From Gelatiniphilus marinus (GTDB lineage Bacteria; Bacteroidota; Bacteroidia; Flavobacteriales; Flavobacteriaceae): a stretch of 64,000 bases of DNA. Shown here piece after piece: positions 42,426-51,750 of this stretch. A program made the position numbers and the translations under genes. The stretch's first letter is position 1, and every line of letters starts with the position of its first letter. The stretch lies in the NCBI RefSeq assembly GCF_042678305.1, contig NZ_JBHUDT010000003.1. One strand, given 5' to 3'. Under the pieces are notes generated by a model. It did no database searches and had not been told where the DNA came from. It saw only the letters and a program-made list of their open reading frames with translations.

Positions 42426-43517
42426 TTAATCTAAATCTACCCGAATACCTAAAGACACATTATTTTGCTTAACAGCTTGGTTTTTAAAAATGGGAGATAA
42501 ATCGTACTTAAGGTATAACGCTAAATCCCCTACACCAATATAGCCGCTTAAACCATAAACAAAATCGCTGGTATTGTAATTTCTTTTTATTTTTTCCTTT
42601 ACCCTATCACCGTTTTCGTTGTATTTTAATTTTTGAAGCGTGCCTACATTAACACCGCCATAAGCCCCAACCCCTATTTTAAACTGACGATTGTTTATAT
42701 ACCTAATCCTATCATCGGACCGCTCTATTTTTTTTAACGGGCCAAATTCAAAATGAACGGGAAACACTAAATTTGTGGTTCTAAATTTAGCTTTTTTAAG
42801 TGCTGCCGTAAATGTTTCGATAGTTGTTATGTTTCCGTTTTGCACAAAATACCCATTGCTGTCCAAATTAAGTTTATTCCATTGAAAAGAAAAACCATAC
42901 TTAAACTTTACAAAGGGCGAGTTTTTAAACAGCCTTGTCTTCCAGTTCCATCCTAATTCAATAAAGGTTGAAGCTCCTTTTTTATATGGCGAATCACTTA
43001 AATTTTCGCCATCAATAATAGCGTTATTAAAACCCATGGCAAATAATAAATCGTTTGATGTTCGCACATCGTATTTTGGTTCTCTTTTATTGCCTTTAAT
43101 GCTAAAGGTTCTGTTACTTACCATTAAACCAATCTTGTTTTCTTTTTCGGCATCGGCATCTTTATTTTCTGGGTAGATATTTCGTTGGTATAGCGAGATT
43201 TTATTATCTACAATTGCAATGCGGTTTTCAATATTTAAAGCCCGCTTTACGGCAGCTTCTTTTTTTAGTTTTTCTGCAGTTTCAGTTGTAATTTCACCTT
43301 TATTAAGTTGGCTGTTAATAACTTCAACCTCGGCTTTTAAAAAATCTTTTTCTTGCTGTTTTATGGTTTCTTTAAATGCCTTTAAAGCTTCAATGCGCTT
43401 ATGGTTAATTGGTTTTTTAATGGGGTCTTGTGCATTGATTAATTGCACAATAAAACATAACACCAATAGTGTTAAATACTTGGTAATGGTTTGCATAACT
43501 GTTCGTTTTTTGTCCAT
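42426..43517 (-). CDS. Predicted outer-membrane beta-barrel protein with coiled-coil N-part
   Basis: 363 residues; a start at the second Met (43496) would give MQTITKYLTLLVLCFIVQLINAQ, a good signal peptide. Residues ~25-110 are charged and helical (KRIEALKAFKETIKQQEKDFLKAE...), probably coiled-coil; ~130 to the end alternate hydrophobic/polar and end VSLGIRVDLD, as outer-membrane barrels do (FIELGWNWKTRLF, FVKFKYGFSFQW). No named family recognised. It is the third gene of the sigma-factor module, suggesting the target or sensor of that system. Confidence 0.7.
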   Translation of the reverse strand: MDKKRTVMQTITKYLTLLVLCFIVQLINAQDPIKKPINHKRIEALKAFKETIKQQEKDFLKAEVEVINSQLNKGEITTETAEKLKKEAAVKRALNIENRIAIVDNKISLYQRNIYPENKDADAEKENKIGLMVSNRTFSIKGNKREPKYDVRTSNDLLFAMGFNNAIIDGENLSDSPYKKGASTFIELGWNWKTRLFKNSPFVKFKYGFSFQWNKLNLDSNGYFVQNGNITTIETFTAALKKAKFRTTNLVFPVHFEFGPLKKIERSDDRIRYINNRQFKIGVGAYGGVNVGTLQKLKYNENGDRVKEKIKRNYNTSDFVYGLSGYIGVGDLALYLKYDLSPIFKNQAVKQNNVSLGIRVDLD

Positions 43518-43547
43518 AACGGATATTGATTTATTTATTGATTTTTT

Positions 43548-44315
43548 TTAATCATTACGCTGCGCCACGGCAGTTTTTACCGTTATAAAATTTTCTTTTA
43601 ATGCTTTAAAAACTTTTTCTCTAAAAGATTGATCCAGCTCGTCTTCAACGTCTTGAAGCAATACCAGGGCATCAATTTTTTTAGTGTTTTCGTTATTTAA
43701 TCGTTTTAGCGTAATGTCTTTTTGTGCTTGGGTTAACAAGGTTTCTATTTCGCTTTCTGCAACTTGGTTTTCGTTGTTTTTCAAGGTATTGGCTTGAGCT
43801 ATTATTTCCTGTATTTTGTGTTTTTGGAATGCTGAATTTTCTGAAACTATTTTAACAGATTCAGCAGCATTTCCCTTTTTTATAGTTGTAATTGCTTTTT
43901 CTTTGGCTATAAGAATTGATTCTTTAGTTAAATTTGGTATGATTACAGTTGATTTTTTTTTAATTTGATTGGACTTTTTAGCTTCTTTTATTTTGATTTC
44001 TTCTGAAGCTTCTTCTATATTTTTAACATTAATATTAGCTGTTGTATGGGTTTCATCTGGGGTTACAACTTCTGGGGTAACCACTATTTGCGGTGTAAGA
44101 TGCTCAAGTGGCTCATTCTTAAAAACTTGAGTAACTACCAGCAAAACACCAATAATACTTGCTGCAATGCCCAACCACCAAAACGATTTGTTACTCGGTT
44201 TTTCTTCTTGATTTTCTAATCGAGAATACAATTTACTCCACGCATCAGCCGATGGCTTTAGGGTTCTTTTTTCAAGCTTATCCTTTATGTTATTTTCAAA
44301 TTTATTTACAGCCAT
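43548..44315 (-). CDS. Putative anti-sigma factor / single-pass membrane protein
   Basis: 255 residues: ~45 cytoplasmic residues (NKFENNIKDKLEKRTLKPSADAWSKL), one membrane helix (~47-64, WLGIAASIIGVLLVVTQVF), then a charged periplasmic part with coiled-coil tendency. The start overlaps the sigma-factor gene by 14 bp. No zinc-binding anti-sigma (HxxxCxxC) motif is seen, so the role rests on gene order and topology. Confidence 0.65.
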   Translation of the reverse strand: MAVNKFENNIKDKLEKRTLKPSADAWSKLYSRLENQEEKPSNKSFWWLGIAASIIGVLLVVTQVFKNEPLEHLTPQIVVTPEVVTPDETHTTANINVKNIEEASEEIKIKEAKKSNQIKKKSTVIIPNLTKESILIAKEKAITTIKKGNAAESVKIVSENSAFQKHKIQEIIAQANTLKNNENQVAESEIETLLTQAQKDITLKRLNNENTKKIDALVLLQDVEDELDQSFREKVFKALKENFITVKTAVAQRND

Positions 44316-44868
44316 AGCTTGTTGTTTTATATAATTCTTTTAATTTTTCTTGCAGCAGTTTTCTTGCTTTAAACAGTTGCGATTTCGATGTCCCTTCGCT
44401 TATATTTAACAGTTTTGCGATTTCGCGGTGCTTATAGCCCTCAATGGCATACAAAACAAATACCATTTTATAGCCATCGGGAAGCGCGTCTATAAGTTGC
44501 TGTATTTCGGCAACTTCAATGTTTGTTTTAATGTTGCTTGTGTAATTGTTTTCGTGCTCAAAATCTTCAACTAGAAATTCAATGTTTTTTTTTTGCCGTA
44601 GAAACGAAATCGATTCTCGAATCATAATCCGCCGAATCCAACCCTCGAAACTGCCTTCGTTTTTAAACTCCTTTAATTTTGAAAACACTTTAAAAAACCC
44701 GTTAAGCATCGCCTCTTCGGCATCTTGCATATCTTTTATGTAGTATCTGCAAACGCTTAACATTTTTGGGGCATGCCACTCGAACAAAAGCTGTTGTGCC
44801 TCACGATTATTTTTAATAGCGCTTTTAATTAGCTTAGATTCGTTTTTATGGAGTTGGATAACTTTCAA
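44302..44868 (-). CDS. ECF RNA polymerase sigma factor
   Basis: 188 residues. Region 2: LLFEWHAPKMLSVCRYYIKDMQDAEEAMLNGFFKVFSKL.FKNEGSFEGWIRRIMIRESISFLR. Region 4: IDALPDGYKMVFVLYAIEGYKHREIAKLLNISEGTSKSQLFKARKLL, with its helix-turn-helix. The linker is ECF-like, with no region 1 or 3. It probably directs transcription of its own operon with the membrane and barrel proteins downstream. The 310 bp between it and 45179 show only AT-rich DNA and a weak GATAA-cttcg-TTATC hairpin near 45021. Confidence 0.9.
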   Translation of the reverse strand: MKVIQLHKNESKLIKSAIKNNREAQQLLFEWHAPKMLSVCRYYIKDMQDAEEAMLNGFFKVFSKLKEFKNEGSFEGWIRRIMIRESISFLRQKKNIEFLVEDFEHENNYTSNIKTNIEVAEIQQLIDALPDGYKMVFVLYAIEGYKHREIAKLLNISEGTSKSQLFKARKLLQEKLKELYKTTSYGCK

Positions 44869-45178
44869 AAAAAAAAATGATTTTATGCGGTCTTCTATTT
44901 ATAAAGACGCAAATGTTATGCTAAAGGTTGCCTGATGTGAAAATTTATTTTAAAAGTAGTTGAAAAGAATTGGTTATTACCTGAAAAATAAGCTTATACG
45001 GATTTGACTTTATTAAAAAAAAGATAACTTCGTTTATCGGCGCAAACACACCTTATTAGCATACAATTTGTTTCTGAAAAATATGGCGCTGCAATAAACT
45101 CAAAACAGATGAATTGGTAACGCCTTTAAATGGAAAAAACACATTCTAATTGAATGTATTTTAAAAAATAAATAAGCC

Positions 45179-46228
45179 ATGAGAAAATTAACTTTATTAG
45201 GGATTTTTACTTTTTCTATACTAGGATGCTCAGAAGGATCTATAGAAACAAATCAAATTGAAACAAATATATACAATAGCATTGCTGAGATTGATGGTCT
45301 AGAATTAATAATTATCGAACCAAATGAAAATTATAATCTCAGAACAATTCACTTTGTTGACAATAATACTGGATTTGTAGGGGGTTACAAAGGAAAACTC
45401 TTAAAGACTATTGATGGTGGTATTTCTTGGTCTGAATTAGAAACAAATACTGAAACTAATTTTTTTGGAATAGATTTTATTGACAACAAAAAAGGTTTTG
45501 TTGTTGGAGCAGCAGGTAATTGTTTAGAAAATGGGTGTAACCCCTTTAGTGCCGTAATGCTTAAAACTTTAGATGGAGGCGTTACCTGGGAAAAGGTTTC
45601 TTTAAATTTAAATAAGAAAACAGAACTACATTCAGTTCACTTTGTTAATAATTCTATTGGATTTGCTATTGGCAATTCATCTATTATTAGAACCACTAAC
45701 GGAGGAATTTCTTGGGAAGAACAAAGCTTTGACAATACTGGAGGTATCATGGGGAAAATTGATTTTAATGGAACTCAAAATGGTATGGTTATTTGTAATG
45801 GCGGAATAATTCTTTCAACTACAAATGGTGGAAATTCATGGCAAATCAATTCTACTCTTTCTGGATCTGGCACAATAAGTATTTCACTTACACAAGACAA
45901 TATTGCCTATGTATCTGCAAACAATGCAATATTCAAATCTATCGACTTTGGTAATTCTTGGGTCAAGTTAATAAATTCCGCAACAGACCATTTTGACATC
46001 AATTTTAAAACAAAAAACTTAGGTTTTGCTGTTGGTAGAGGGAATTACTCAGGTGGAGATTTTGGTTATGATTACGGATCAATTTCTTATACAACTAACG
46101 GAGGTGAAAATTGGGCTGGAAATAAAAATATTGTCGAAACCGGCAGTTTTAACCAGAGCAGTTTTCCTTCTGAAAACATAGGGTACATTGTCAGTTCGAA
46201 AAAAATTGTTAAAATAAAAATAAAATAA
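45179..46228 (+). CDS. BNR/Ycf48-like beta-propeller lipoprotein
   Basis: 349 residues. Signal MRKLTLLGIFTFSILGCSEG with lipobox Cys 17. Repeats of the form LLKTIDGGISWSELETN, MLKTLDGGVTWEKV, IIRTTNGGISWEEQ, ILSTTNGGNSWQIN, IFKSIDFGNSWVKL and ISYTTNGGENWAGN make six or seven BNR-type blades, as in Ycf48/YCF48-related proteins. No enzymatic residues are recognised; a binding or assembly role at the cell surface or periplasm is likely. Codon use looks more AT-biased than the neighbours by eye. It stands alone between the sigma module and mpl. Confidence 0.82.
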   Translation: MRKLTLLGIFTFSILGCSEGSIETNQIETNIYNSIAEIDGLELIIIEPNENYNLRTIHFVDNNTGFVGGYKGKLLKTIDGGISWSELETNTETNFFGIDFIDNKKGFVVGAAGNCLENGCNPFSAVMLKTLDGGVTWEKVSLNLNKKTELHSVHFVNNSIGFAIGNSSIIRTTNGGISWEEQSFDNTGGIMGKIDFNGTQNGMVICNGGIILSTTNGGNSWQINSTLSGSGTISISLTQDNIAYVSANNAIFKSIDFGNSWVKLINSATDHFDINFKTKNLGFAVGRGNYSGGDFGYDYGSISYTTNGGENWAGNKNIVETGSFNQSSFPSENIGYIVSSKKIVKIKIK

Positions 46229-46294
46229 CCGCACACAACAGCTTTACACAAAACAACAAGGCAGCTTTATAATTGGTTAATAAAAAAAAGGAAA

Positions 46295-47650
46295 TCAATC
46301 AAACACTTTTTTTAACGCATCAAAATCCAACCCACCGTAATCGCCCGAGCTCATTAAAAGTAATGCTTTATTATCAAAGTTTTGCGAAAACAAAAAGCCT
46401 TTAAAATCGTCTGGATTGGTATAGATAATCAAATCGTCGCGCTTAAAAGCATTGGCTATTTGCTGTTGGGTTACGGCGTCCAGTTTTTTAATTTCAACAG
46501 CATCTGGCGAATAAAAAACCACGGCAACATCGGCAGCATTTAAAGCACCTTTGTATTGTTTTAAAAACTCAGCATTTAAACTACTGTAAGTGTGTAACTC
46601 TAAACAAGCAATTAATGGGCGGTTTGCGTATTGCTCTTTTACGGCTTTGGTTGTGGCCTCTACTTTGCTTGGCGAATGCGCAAAATCTTTAAAGGCCACA
46701 CTGGTTTTGCTTTCTGCTATTTTTTCAAGGCGTTTACTAGCACCTTTAAAAGTGGAGATAGCTTCGTAAAAATCGTCTTCGTCTATACCCATGTGCTGGC
46801 AAATCCATTTTGCACCGGCTAGATTGTTAAGGTTGTGCTTGCCAAAAACTTCTATAGGCAAATCGCCTTCTGGAGTTTCTAAAAGTGTTTGTCCGTTTTT
46901 AACGCTATATTTTGGGGTTTGGTACGGTATTTTGCGTATGGTGTTTTCGCTAGCTTCAACTACCCGCTTTACTTCGGCATCTTCTTCATTATAATTTATG
47001 CTACCTCCACTAACAATCGAGTCAACAAAAATACTAAACTGCTCGACATAGTTACCAAAAGTTGGAAACACATTTATATGGTCCCAAGCAATACCGCTCA
47101 ATAAAGCAATATTGGGTTTGTAAAGATGAAATTTTGGTCGTCTATCAATAGGTGAGCTTAAATACTCGTCGCCTTCTAAAACTATAAAATCGTTGTCTTC
47201 GGTAAGTTTTACCATTACATCGAAACCATCTAGTTGCGCGCCCACCATATAATCTACATCTTTATCGTGATAATGCATAACGTGCAAAATCATGGATGTT
47301 ATGGTGGTTTTTCCGTGGCTTCCGCCAATTACAACGCGTGTTTTGTGTTTAGATTGCTCATACAAAAATTCGGGGTAGCTGTAAATTTTCAAACCTAATT
47401 CTTGGGCTTTTAACAGCTCTGGATTATCGGCTTTGGCATGCATGCCCAAAACGATAGCGTTTAAATGAGTTGTTATTTTTTCAGGAAACCACCCCATGGT
47501 TTTTGGTAACAAGCCCTGGGTTTGCAATCTTGATTTGGAGGGTTCGTAAATAACATCGTCGCTTCCTGTTACCGTATATCCTTTATGCTGTAATGCTATG
47601 GCAAGATTGTGCATTGCAGAACCGCCAATAGCAATAAAATGTACATTCAT
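46295..47650 (-). CDS. mpl: UDP-MurNAc tripeptide ligase Mpl (murein recycling)
   Basis: 451-residue Mur-family ligase that attaches recycled L-Ala-gamma-D-Glu-m-DAP to UDP-MurNAc. Start MNVHFIAIGGSAMHNLAIAL; the GGSAMHNLA form replaces the GIGGIGMSALA of MurC, as is characteristic of Mpl. ATP loop GGSHGKTTITSM, EGDEYLSSPIDRRPKF, AWDHINVFPTF and KDFAHSPSKVEAT are present. The frame extends 16 codons further upstream, but the start at 47650 matches the family. It complements the dcw-cluster murC earlier in the window. Confidence 0.93.
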   Translation of the reverse strand: MNVHFIAIGGSAMHNLAIALQHKGYTVTGSDDVIYEPSKSRLQTQGLLPKTMGWFPEKITTHLNAIVLGMHAKADNPELLKAQELGLKIYSYPEFLYEQSKHKTRVVIGGSHGKTTITSMILHVMHYHDKDVDYMVGAQLDGFDVMVKLTEDNDFIVLEGDEYLSSPIDRRPKFHLYKPNIALLSGIAWDHINVFPTFGNYVEQFSIFVDSIVSGGSINYNEEDAEVKRVVEASENTIRKIPYQTPKYSVKNGQTLLETPEGDLPIEVFGKHNLNNLAGAKWICQHMGIDEDDFYEAISTFKGASKRLEKIAESKTSVAFKDFAHSPSKVEATTKAVKEQYANRPLIACLELHTYSSLNAEFLKQYKGALNAADVAVVFYSPDAVEIKKLDAVTQQQIANAFKRDDLIIYTNPDDFKGFLFSQNFDNKALLLMSSGDYGGLDFDALKKVFD

Positions 47651-47758
47651 TGTCTTTGTTTTGAAGAAGTGCCTAATATACTTTATTACCCCGAACAACC
47701 GAATGCTATGATAAACTAGGGCACGCGTACCGTAGGCAGAAAACTTAAGTTTTTTTAA

Positions 47759-50611
47759 TTATTTACTTAAATACATTTTACGCCTTGAATACAAATCGTA
47801 AAATTGGTCGTCTTTTAAACTATCTATAAACAAAATACTTTCGCCTGTACTTTTCATTTCTGGCCCTAGTTTTTTGTTTACATTAGGGAACTTGTTAAAC
47901 GAAAATACTGGCTGTTTTATAGCATAGCCTTCTAATTTTGGTTTAAAATCGAAATCTTTAATTTTCTTTTCGCCCAACATTACTTTGGTTGCGTAATTTA
48001 CATACGGCTCGCCGTAAGCTTTTGCAATAAAAGGCACTGTACGAGAGGCTCTTGGGTTAGCTTCAATAATGTAAACCGTATCGTCTTTAATGGCGAACTG
48101 GATATTTATCAAACCAACCGTGTTTAATGCCAAAGCAATCTTTTTGGTGTGGTCTTTTATTTGTTGCATTACAAACTCTCCTAAATTAAATGGGGGAAGC
48201 GTGGAGTTACTATCGCCCGAGTGGATTCCGCAAGGTTCTATATGTTCCATAATACCAATTATGTAAACATCTTCGCCATCGCAAATGGCATCGGCTTCGG
48301 CCTCTATGGCGCCATCTAAATAATGGTCTAGGAGCAACTGGTTCCCTGGCATGCGGCCCAACAAATCGACCACATGTTTTTCCAGCTCTTCTTTGTTGAT
48401 TACAATTTTCATGCCTTGGCCTCCCAAAACATAAGACGGACGTACCAAAATCGGGAAATCCAGCACATCGGCAATGGCTGCGGCTTCATCAGCAGTTGTT
48501 GCAATATCAAATTGTGGATAAGGGATATTATTTTCTTTTAACAATCTAGAGAAATGCCCTCTATCTTCAGCTAAATCTAACGATTCGAAGCTGGTTCCTA
48601 TTATTTTTATACCATATTTGGTTAACTTTTCAGCAAGTTTTAAAGCTGTTTGCCCACCTAACTGCACAATAACGCCTTCTGGTTTTTCGTGCTTAATAAT
48701 ATCGTAAATATGTTCCCAAAAAACGGGTTCGAAATACAACTTGTCTGCCGTATCAAAATCGGTTGAGACGGTTTCTGGGTTACAGTTAATCATTATGGTT
48801 TCGTAACCACATTCGGCAGCTGCCAAAACCCCATGAACACAACAGTAATCGAACTCGATGCCCTGCCCTATTCGGTTGGGTCCAGAACCTAAAACTATAA
48901 TTTTTTTCCTGTGGGTTACCACACTTTCGTTATCGGCATACCGATTTCCGTCGGCCGTTTCCATATCACTTTCAAAAGTAGAATAATAATAAGGTGTTTT
49001 GGCCTCAAACTCGGCAGCACAGGTATCAACCAATTTGTAAACCCGATTGATACCAAGCGTTTCTCTTTTGTTGTAAACCTGACTTTCTAGACACCCTAAC
49101 ATGTGTGCAATCTGGCGGTCGCCGTAGCCTTTTTGTTTGGCTTCGAGAAGCAAATCTTTTTCAATGGTATCAATAGTGAAGCTTGAAATTTCGTTATTAA
49201 TGAAATGCAGCTCTTCATATTGCTTTAAGAACCACATATCGATTTTTGTAATCTCGTGAATTCGACTTAATGGAATACCCATTCGAATGGCATCGTAAAT
49301 TATAAAAACTCGATCCCATGAGGCGTTGGTTAATTTCTCGATAATCTGGTCGTAATTTTTATTTTCCTTTCCGTCTGCACCTAGCCCATTGCGTTTAATT
49401 TCAAGCGACTGGGTTGCTTTGTGCAAGGCCTCTTGAAAAGAACGCCCAATGCCCATAACCTCGCCTACGGATTTCATCTGTAGTCCTAAAGTACGGTCGC
49501 TGCCTTCAAATTTATCGAAATTCCAACGCGGTATTTTTACTATTACATAATCTAAAGTGGGCTCGAACAATGCCGAAGTAGATTTGGTTATTTGGTTACT
49601 TAATTCATCTAAAGTATAGCCAATGGCCAGTTTTGTTGCAATTTTGGCAATAGGGTATCCGGTTGCTTTACTCGCCAGTGCAGAAGACCGCGATACACGT
49701 GGGTTAATTTCTATGGCGATAATATCTTCGTTTTCATCGGGAGACACTGCAAATTGTACATTACAACCACCTGCAAAATCGCCAATACTACGCATCATGT
49801 GTATGGCCATATCACGCATTTTTTGATAGGTTTTATCACTTAAAGTCATGGCTGGTGCAACTGTTATTGAATCTCCGGTATGGATGCCCATGGGATCCAT
49901 ATTTTCGATAGAACAGATTATAACCACGTTATCGTTGGCGTCTCTAAGCAGTTCTAATTCGTACTCTTTCCAACCAATAAGTGCTTTGTCGATCATCACT
50001 TCGTGAATTGGGGAAATCTCTAAACCACGGGTTAACAATTCGTCAAACTCTTCTTCTTTATGCACAAAAGATGCGCCTGCGCCTCCTAAGGTATAAGAGG
50101 CCCTGATTACTAATGGAAATCCAAATTCCTGGGCAATTTCTTTACCTTTTAAATACGAGGTAGCCGTGGCTTGAGGCGCCATAGGAACTCCTATTTTAAG
50201 CATTAACTCCCTAAACTGTTCTCTATCTTCGGTAATGTTTATGGCATTGATATCTACACCAATAAGCTCTACTCCAAAATCTTCCCAGATGCCTTTTTCA
50301 TCGGCCTCTATGCATAAATTCAATGCCGTTTGCCCGCCCATTGTTGGTAAAACAGCATCGATTTGCGGATGTTCTTTAAGTATTTTTATAAGCGATTTTG
50401 TGGTAAGGGGCAACAAGTAAATATGATCTGCCATAGAGGGGTCTGTCATAATTGTTGCTGGGTTGGAGTTTATTAATATAGTCTCTATACCATCTTCTCT
50501 TAGCGAGCGTAAAGCCTGTGATCCTGAGTAATCAAATTCGCATGCTTGCCCAATAACAATAGGTCCTGAGCCAATAATTAAAATAGATTTTAGTGTTTCG
50601 TTTTTTGGCAT
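47759..50611 (-). CDS. carB: Carbamoyl-phosphate synthase large subunit, short form
   Basis: Catalyses ATP-dependent carbamoyl phosphate synthesis from bicarbonate and glutamine-derived ammonia for pyrimidines and arginine. Two homologous ATP-grasp halves are visible: GSGPIVIGQACEFDYSG...NSNPATIMTDP and GSGPNRIGQGIEFDYCC...NCNPETVSTDFD. At 950 residues it lacks most of the C-terminal MGS-like allosteric domain of the 1073-residue E. coli enzyme, ending soon after FNKFPNVNKKLGPEMKSTGE. No carA gene is in the window. A promoter box lies 34 bp upstream, after the rpmH terminator. Confidence 0.95.
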   Translation of the reverse strand: MPKNETLKSILIIGSGPIVIGQACEFDYSGSQALRSLREDGIETILINSNPATIMTDPSMADHIYLLPLTTKSLIKILKEHPQIDAVLPTMGGQTALNLCIEADEKGIWEDFGVELIGVDINAINITEDREQFRELMLKIGVPMAPQATATSYLKGKEIAQEFGFPLVIRASYTLGGAGASFVHKEEEFDELLTRGLEISPIHEVMIDKALIGWKEYELELLRDANDNVVIICSIENMDPMGIHTGDSITVAPAMTLSDKTYQKMRDMAIHMMRSIGDFAGGCNVQFAVSPDENEDIIAIEINPRVSRSSALASKATGYPIAKIATKLAIGYTLDELSNQITKSTSALFEPTLDYVIVKIPRWNFDKFEGSDRTLGLQMKSVGEVMGIGRSFQEALHKATQSLEIKRNGLGADGKENKNYDQIIEKLTNASWDRVFIIYDAIRMGIPLSRIHEITKIDMWFLKQYEELHFINNEISSFTIDTIEKDLLLEAKQKGYGDRQIAHMLGCLESQVYNKRETLGINRVYKLVDTCAAEFEAKTPYYYSTFESDMETADGNRYADNESVVTHRKKIIVLGSGPNRIGQGIEFDYCCVHGVLAAAECGYETIMINCNPETVSTDFDTADKLYFEPVFWEHIYDIIKHEKPEGVIVQLGGQTALKLAEKLTKYGIKIIGTSFESLDLAEDRGHFSRLLKENNIPYPQFDIATTADEAAAIADVLDFPILVRPSYVLGGQGMKIVINKEELEKHVVDLLGRMPGNQLLLDHYLDGAIEAEADAICDGEDVYIIGIMEHIEPCGIHSGDSNSTLPPFNLGEFVMQQIKDHTKKIALALNTVGLINIQFAIKDDTVYIIEANPRASRTVPFIAKAYGEPYVNYATKVMLGEKKIKDFDFKPKLEGYAIKQPVFSFNKFPNVNKKLGPEMKSTGESILFIDSLKDDQFYDLYSRRKMYLSK

Positions 50612-50644
50612 TTTAATTGTATGATGTTATATTTAAAAGTATTG

Positions 50645-50652
50645 CAAAAATA
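50645..50652 (-). promoter_or_regulatory. -7 box for carB
   Basis: TATTTTTG on the - strand, 34 bp before the carB ATG and after the rpmH terminator, giving carB its own promoter. The -33 region is T-rich without a clear TTG. Confidence 0.5.
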
Positions 50653-50666
50653 CTGTTTAGCAGATA

Positions 50667-50701
50667 TAAAAAAAGGCGTTACCGTAAAGCAACACCTTTA
50701 A
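50667..50701 (-). terminator. Rho-independent terminator after rpmH
   Basis: On the - strand TAAAGGTGTT-(loop GCTTTACGGT)-AACGCCTTTTTTT, 9-bp stem with one G-U pair and a T-run. Lies between rpmH and carB. Confidence 0.8.
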
Positions 50702-50722
50702 ATTATCAACAATTGTTAATCA

Positions 50723-50884
50723 TTATTTCTTATGTCTAGTTTCAGATGACACAGATAATTTTTTTCTTCCTTTAGCTCTTCTACGCGCCAATACTTTTCT
50801 GCCATTAGCAGAAGCCATTCTTTCCCTGAAACCGTGTTTGTTTTTTCTCTTTCTTTTAGAAGGCTGAAATGTTCTTTTACTCAT
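50723..50884 (-). CDS. rpmH: 50S ribosomal protein L34
   Basis: 53 residues, MSKRTFQPSKRKRKNKHGF then RERMASANGRKVLARRRAKGRKKL and a short tail ending TRHKK. This is the highly basic L34 of the large ribosomal subunit; the family motif FQPS.RKR...HGFR.RM is complete. Its normal length is 44-53. It has its own promoter (50950-50980) and terminator. The usual rnpA partner is not adjacent. Confidence 0.97.
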   Translation of the reverse strand: MSKRTFQPSKRKRKNKHGFRERMASANGRKVLARRRAKGRKKLSVSSETRHKK

Positions 50885-50949
50885 TATCTTAAATCTTTAA
50901 AATCTGAATTGTAATTTTTCTAACTTTTGGTCTTCTTAAAAACCGAGGG

Positions 50950-50981
50950 CAAATATACAAAGCCTTTATTACTTTGGCAAA
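50950..50981 (-). promoter_or_regulatory. Promoter for rpmH (TTTG-N20-TATATTTG)
   Basis: On the - strand TTTG (50981-50978) and TATATTTG (50957-50950) with 20 bp between them; the ATG is 66 bp downstream. A close match to the Bacteroidota consensus. Confidence 0.7.
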
Positions 50982-51174
50982 CCTTATTTTAAAATATTTT
51001 TTAATTTATTTTTTTTGAAGCAAAACGCATGTTAGGCCTTTATTTATTTGATATAACTACTACTTTTTGTTAAATAAGAGTATCTATTTTTTAATAAAAT
51101 TTTAGTTTCTTTGCAGCAACAAAAGCTTGTTTTTAACTAAAAAAGCATCTAAACTTTATTTTAAATTACGTATT

Positions 51175-51750
51175 ATGTACAATAAAATTATAAAACTGAT
51201 TATTGCTGCAGGTATTATTGCCTTTGCCGTATATCAATTTACAGAGGGTTATATTGGTAATGGCATCATGTTTATTCTATTATCGTTAATTTTTATATTC
51301 CTATATTTTAAAAATGAATTTATTTTATTGGCTTTTTTAAGACTGCGCAAACAAGATTTTGATGGTGCTAAAAAATGGCTGAACAAAATTAAAAACCCAG
51401 AGTCTGCATTAGTAAAAAAACAACAAGGTTATTATAACTATTTACATGGTATAATGGTTTCTCAAAGTAATATGAACGAAGCCGAAAAGTATTTTAAAAA
51501 GGCCATTTCTTTGGGGTTATCTATGAAACATGATTTGGCCATGGCTAAATTGAATTTAGCAGGCATCGCGTTTTCTAAACGCAGAAAAAATGAAGCCCAG
51601 AAATTACTATCTGAAGCTTCAAAATTAGACAAACAAGGCATGCTAACGGACCAGATTAAAATGATGAAACAAAACATGAAGCGCGCTGCTGGCCCCAACC
51701 AACATTATGGTGCTGGTGGCTCTTTAAGAGCACAGAAACGCAGAGGTTAA
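51175..51750 (+). CDS. TPR-repeat membrane protein
   Basis: 191 residues. Two hydrophobic helices (KLIIAAGIIAFAVYQF and IMFILLSLIFIFLYFKN) form an N-terminal hairpin; then TPR-like helices (DFDGAKKWLNKIKNPESALVKKQQGYYNYLHGIMVSQSNMNEAEKYFKKAISLG, KHDLAMAKLNLAGIAFSKRRKNEAQKLLSEASKLD) face the cytoplasm. The tail is GNRQ-like and basic (RAAGPNQHYGAGGSLRAQKRRG). The frame extends upstream, but ATG 51175 is preferred. It converges with cls, overlapping 4 bp at the stops. Confidence 0.8.
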   Translation: MYNKIIKLIIAAGIIAFAVYQFTEGYIGNGIMFILLSLIFIFLYFKNEFILLAFLRLRKQDFDGAKKWLNKIKNPESALVKKQQGYYNYLHGIMVSQSNMNEAEKYFKKAISLGLSMKHDLAMAKLNLAGIAFSKRRKNEAQKLLSEASKLDKQGMLTDQIKMMKQNMKRAAGPNQHYGAGGSLRAQKRRG

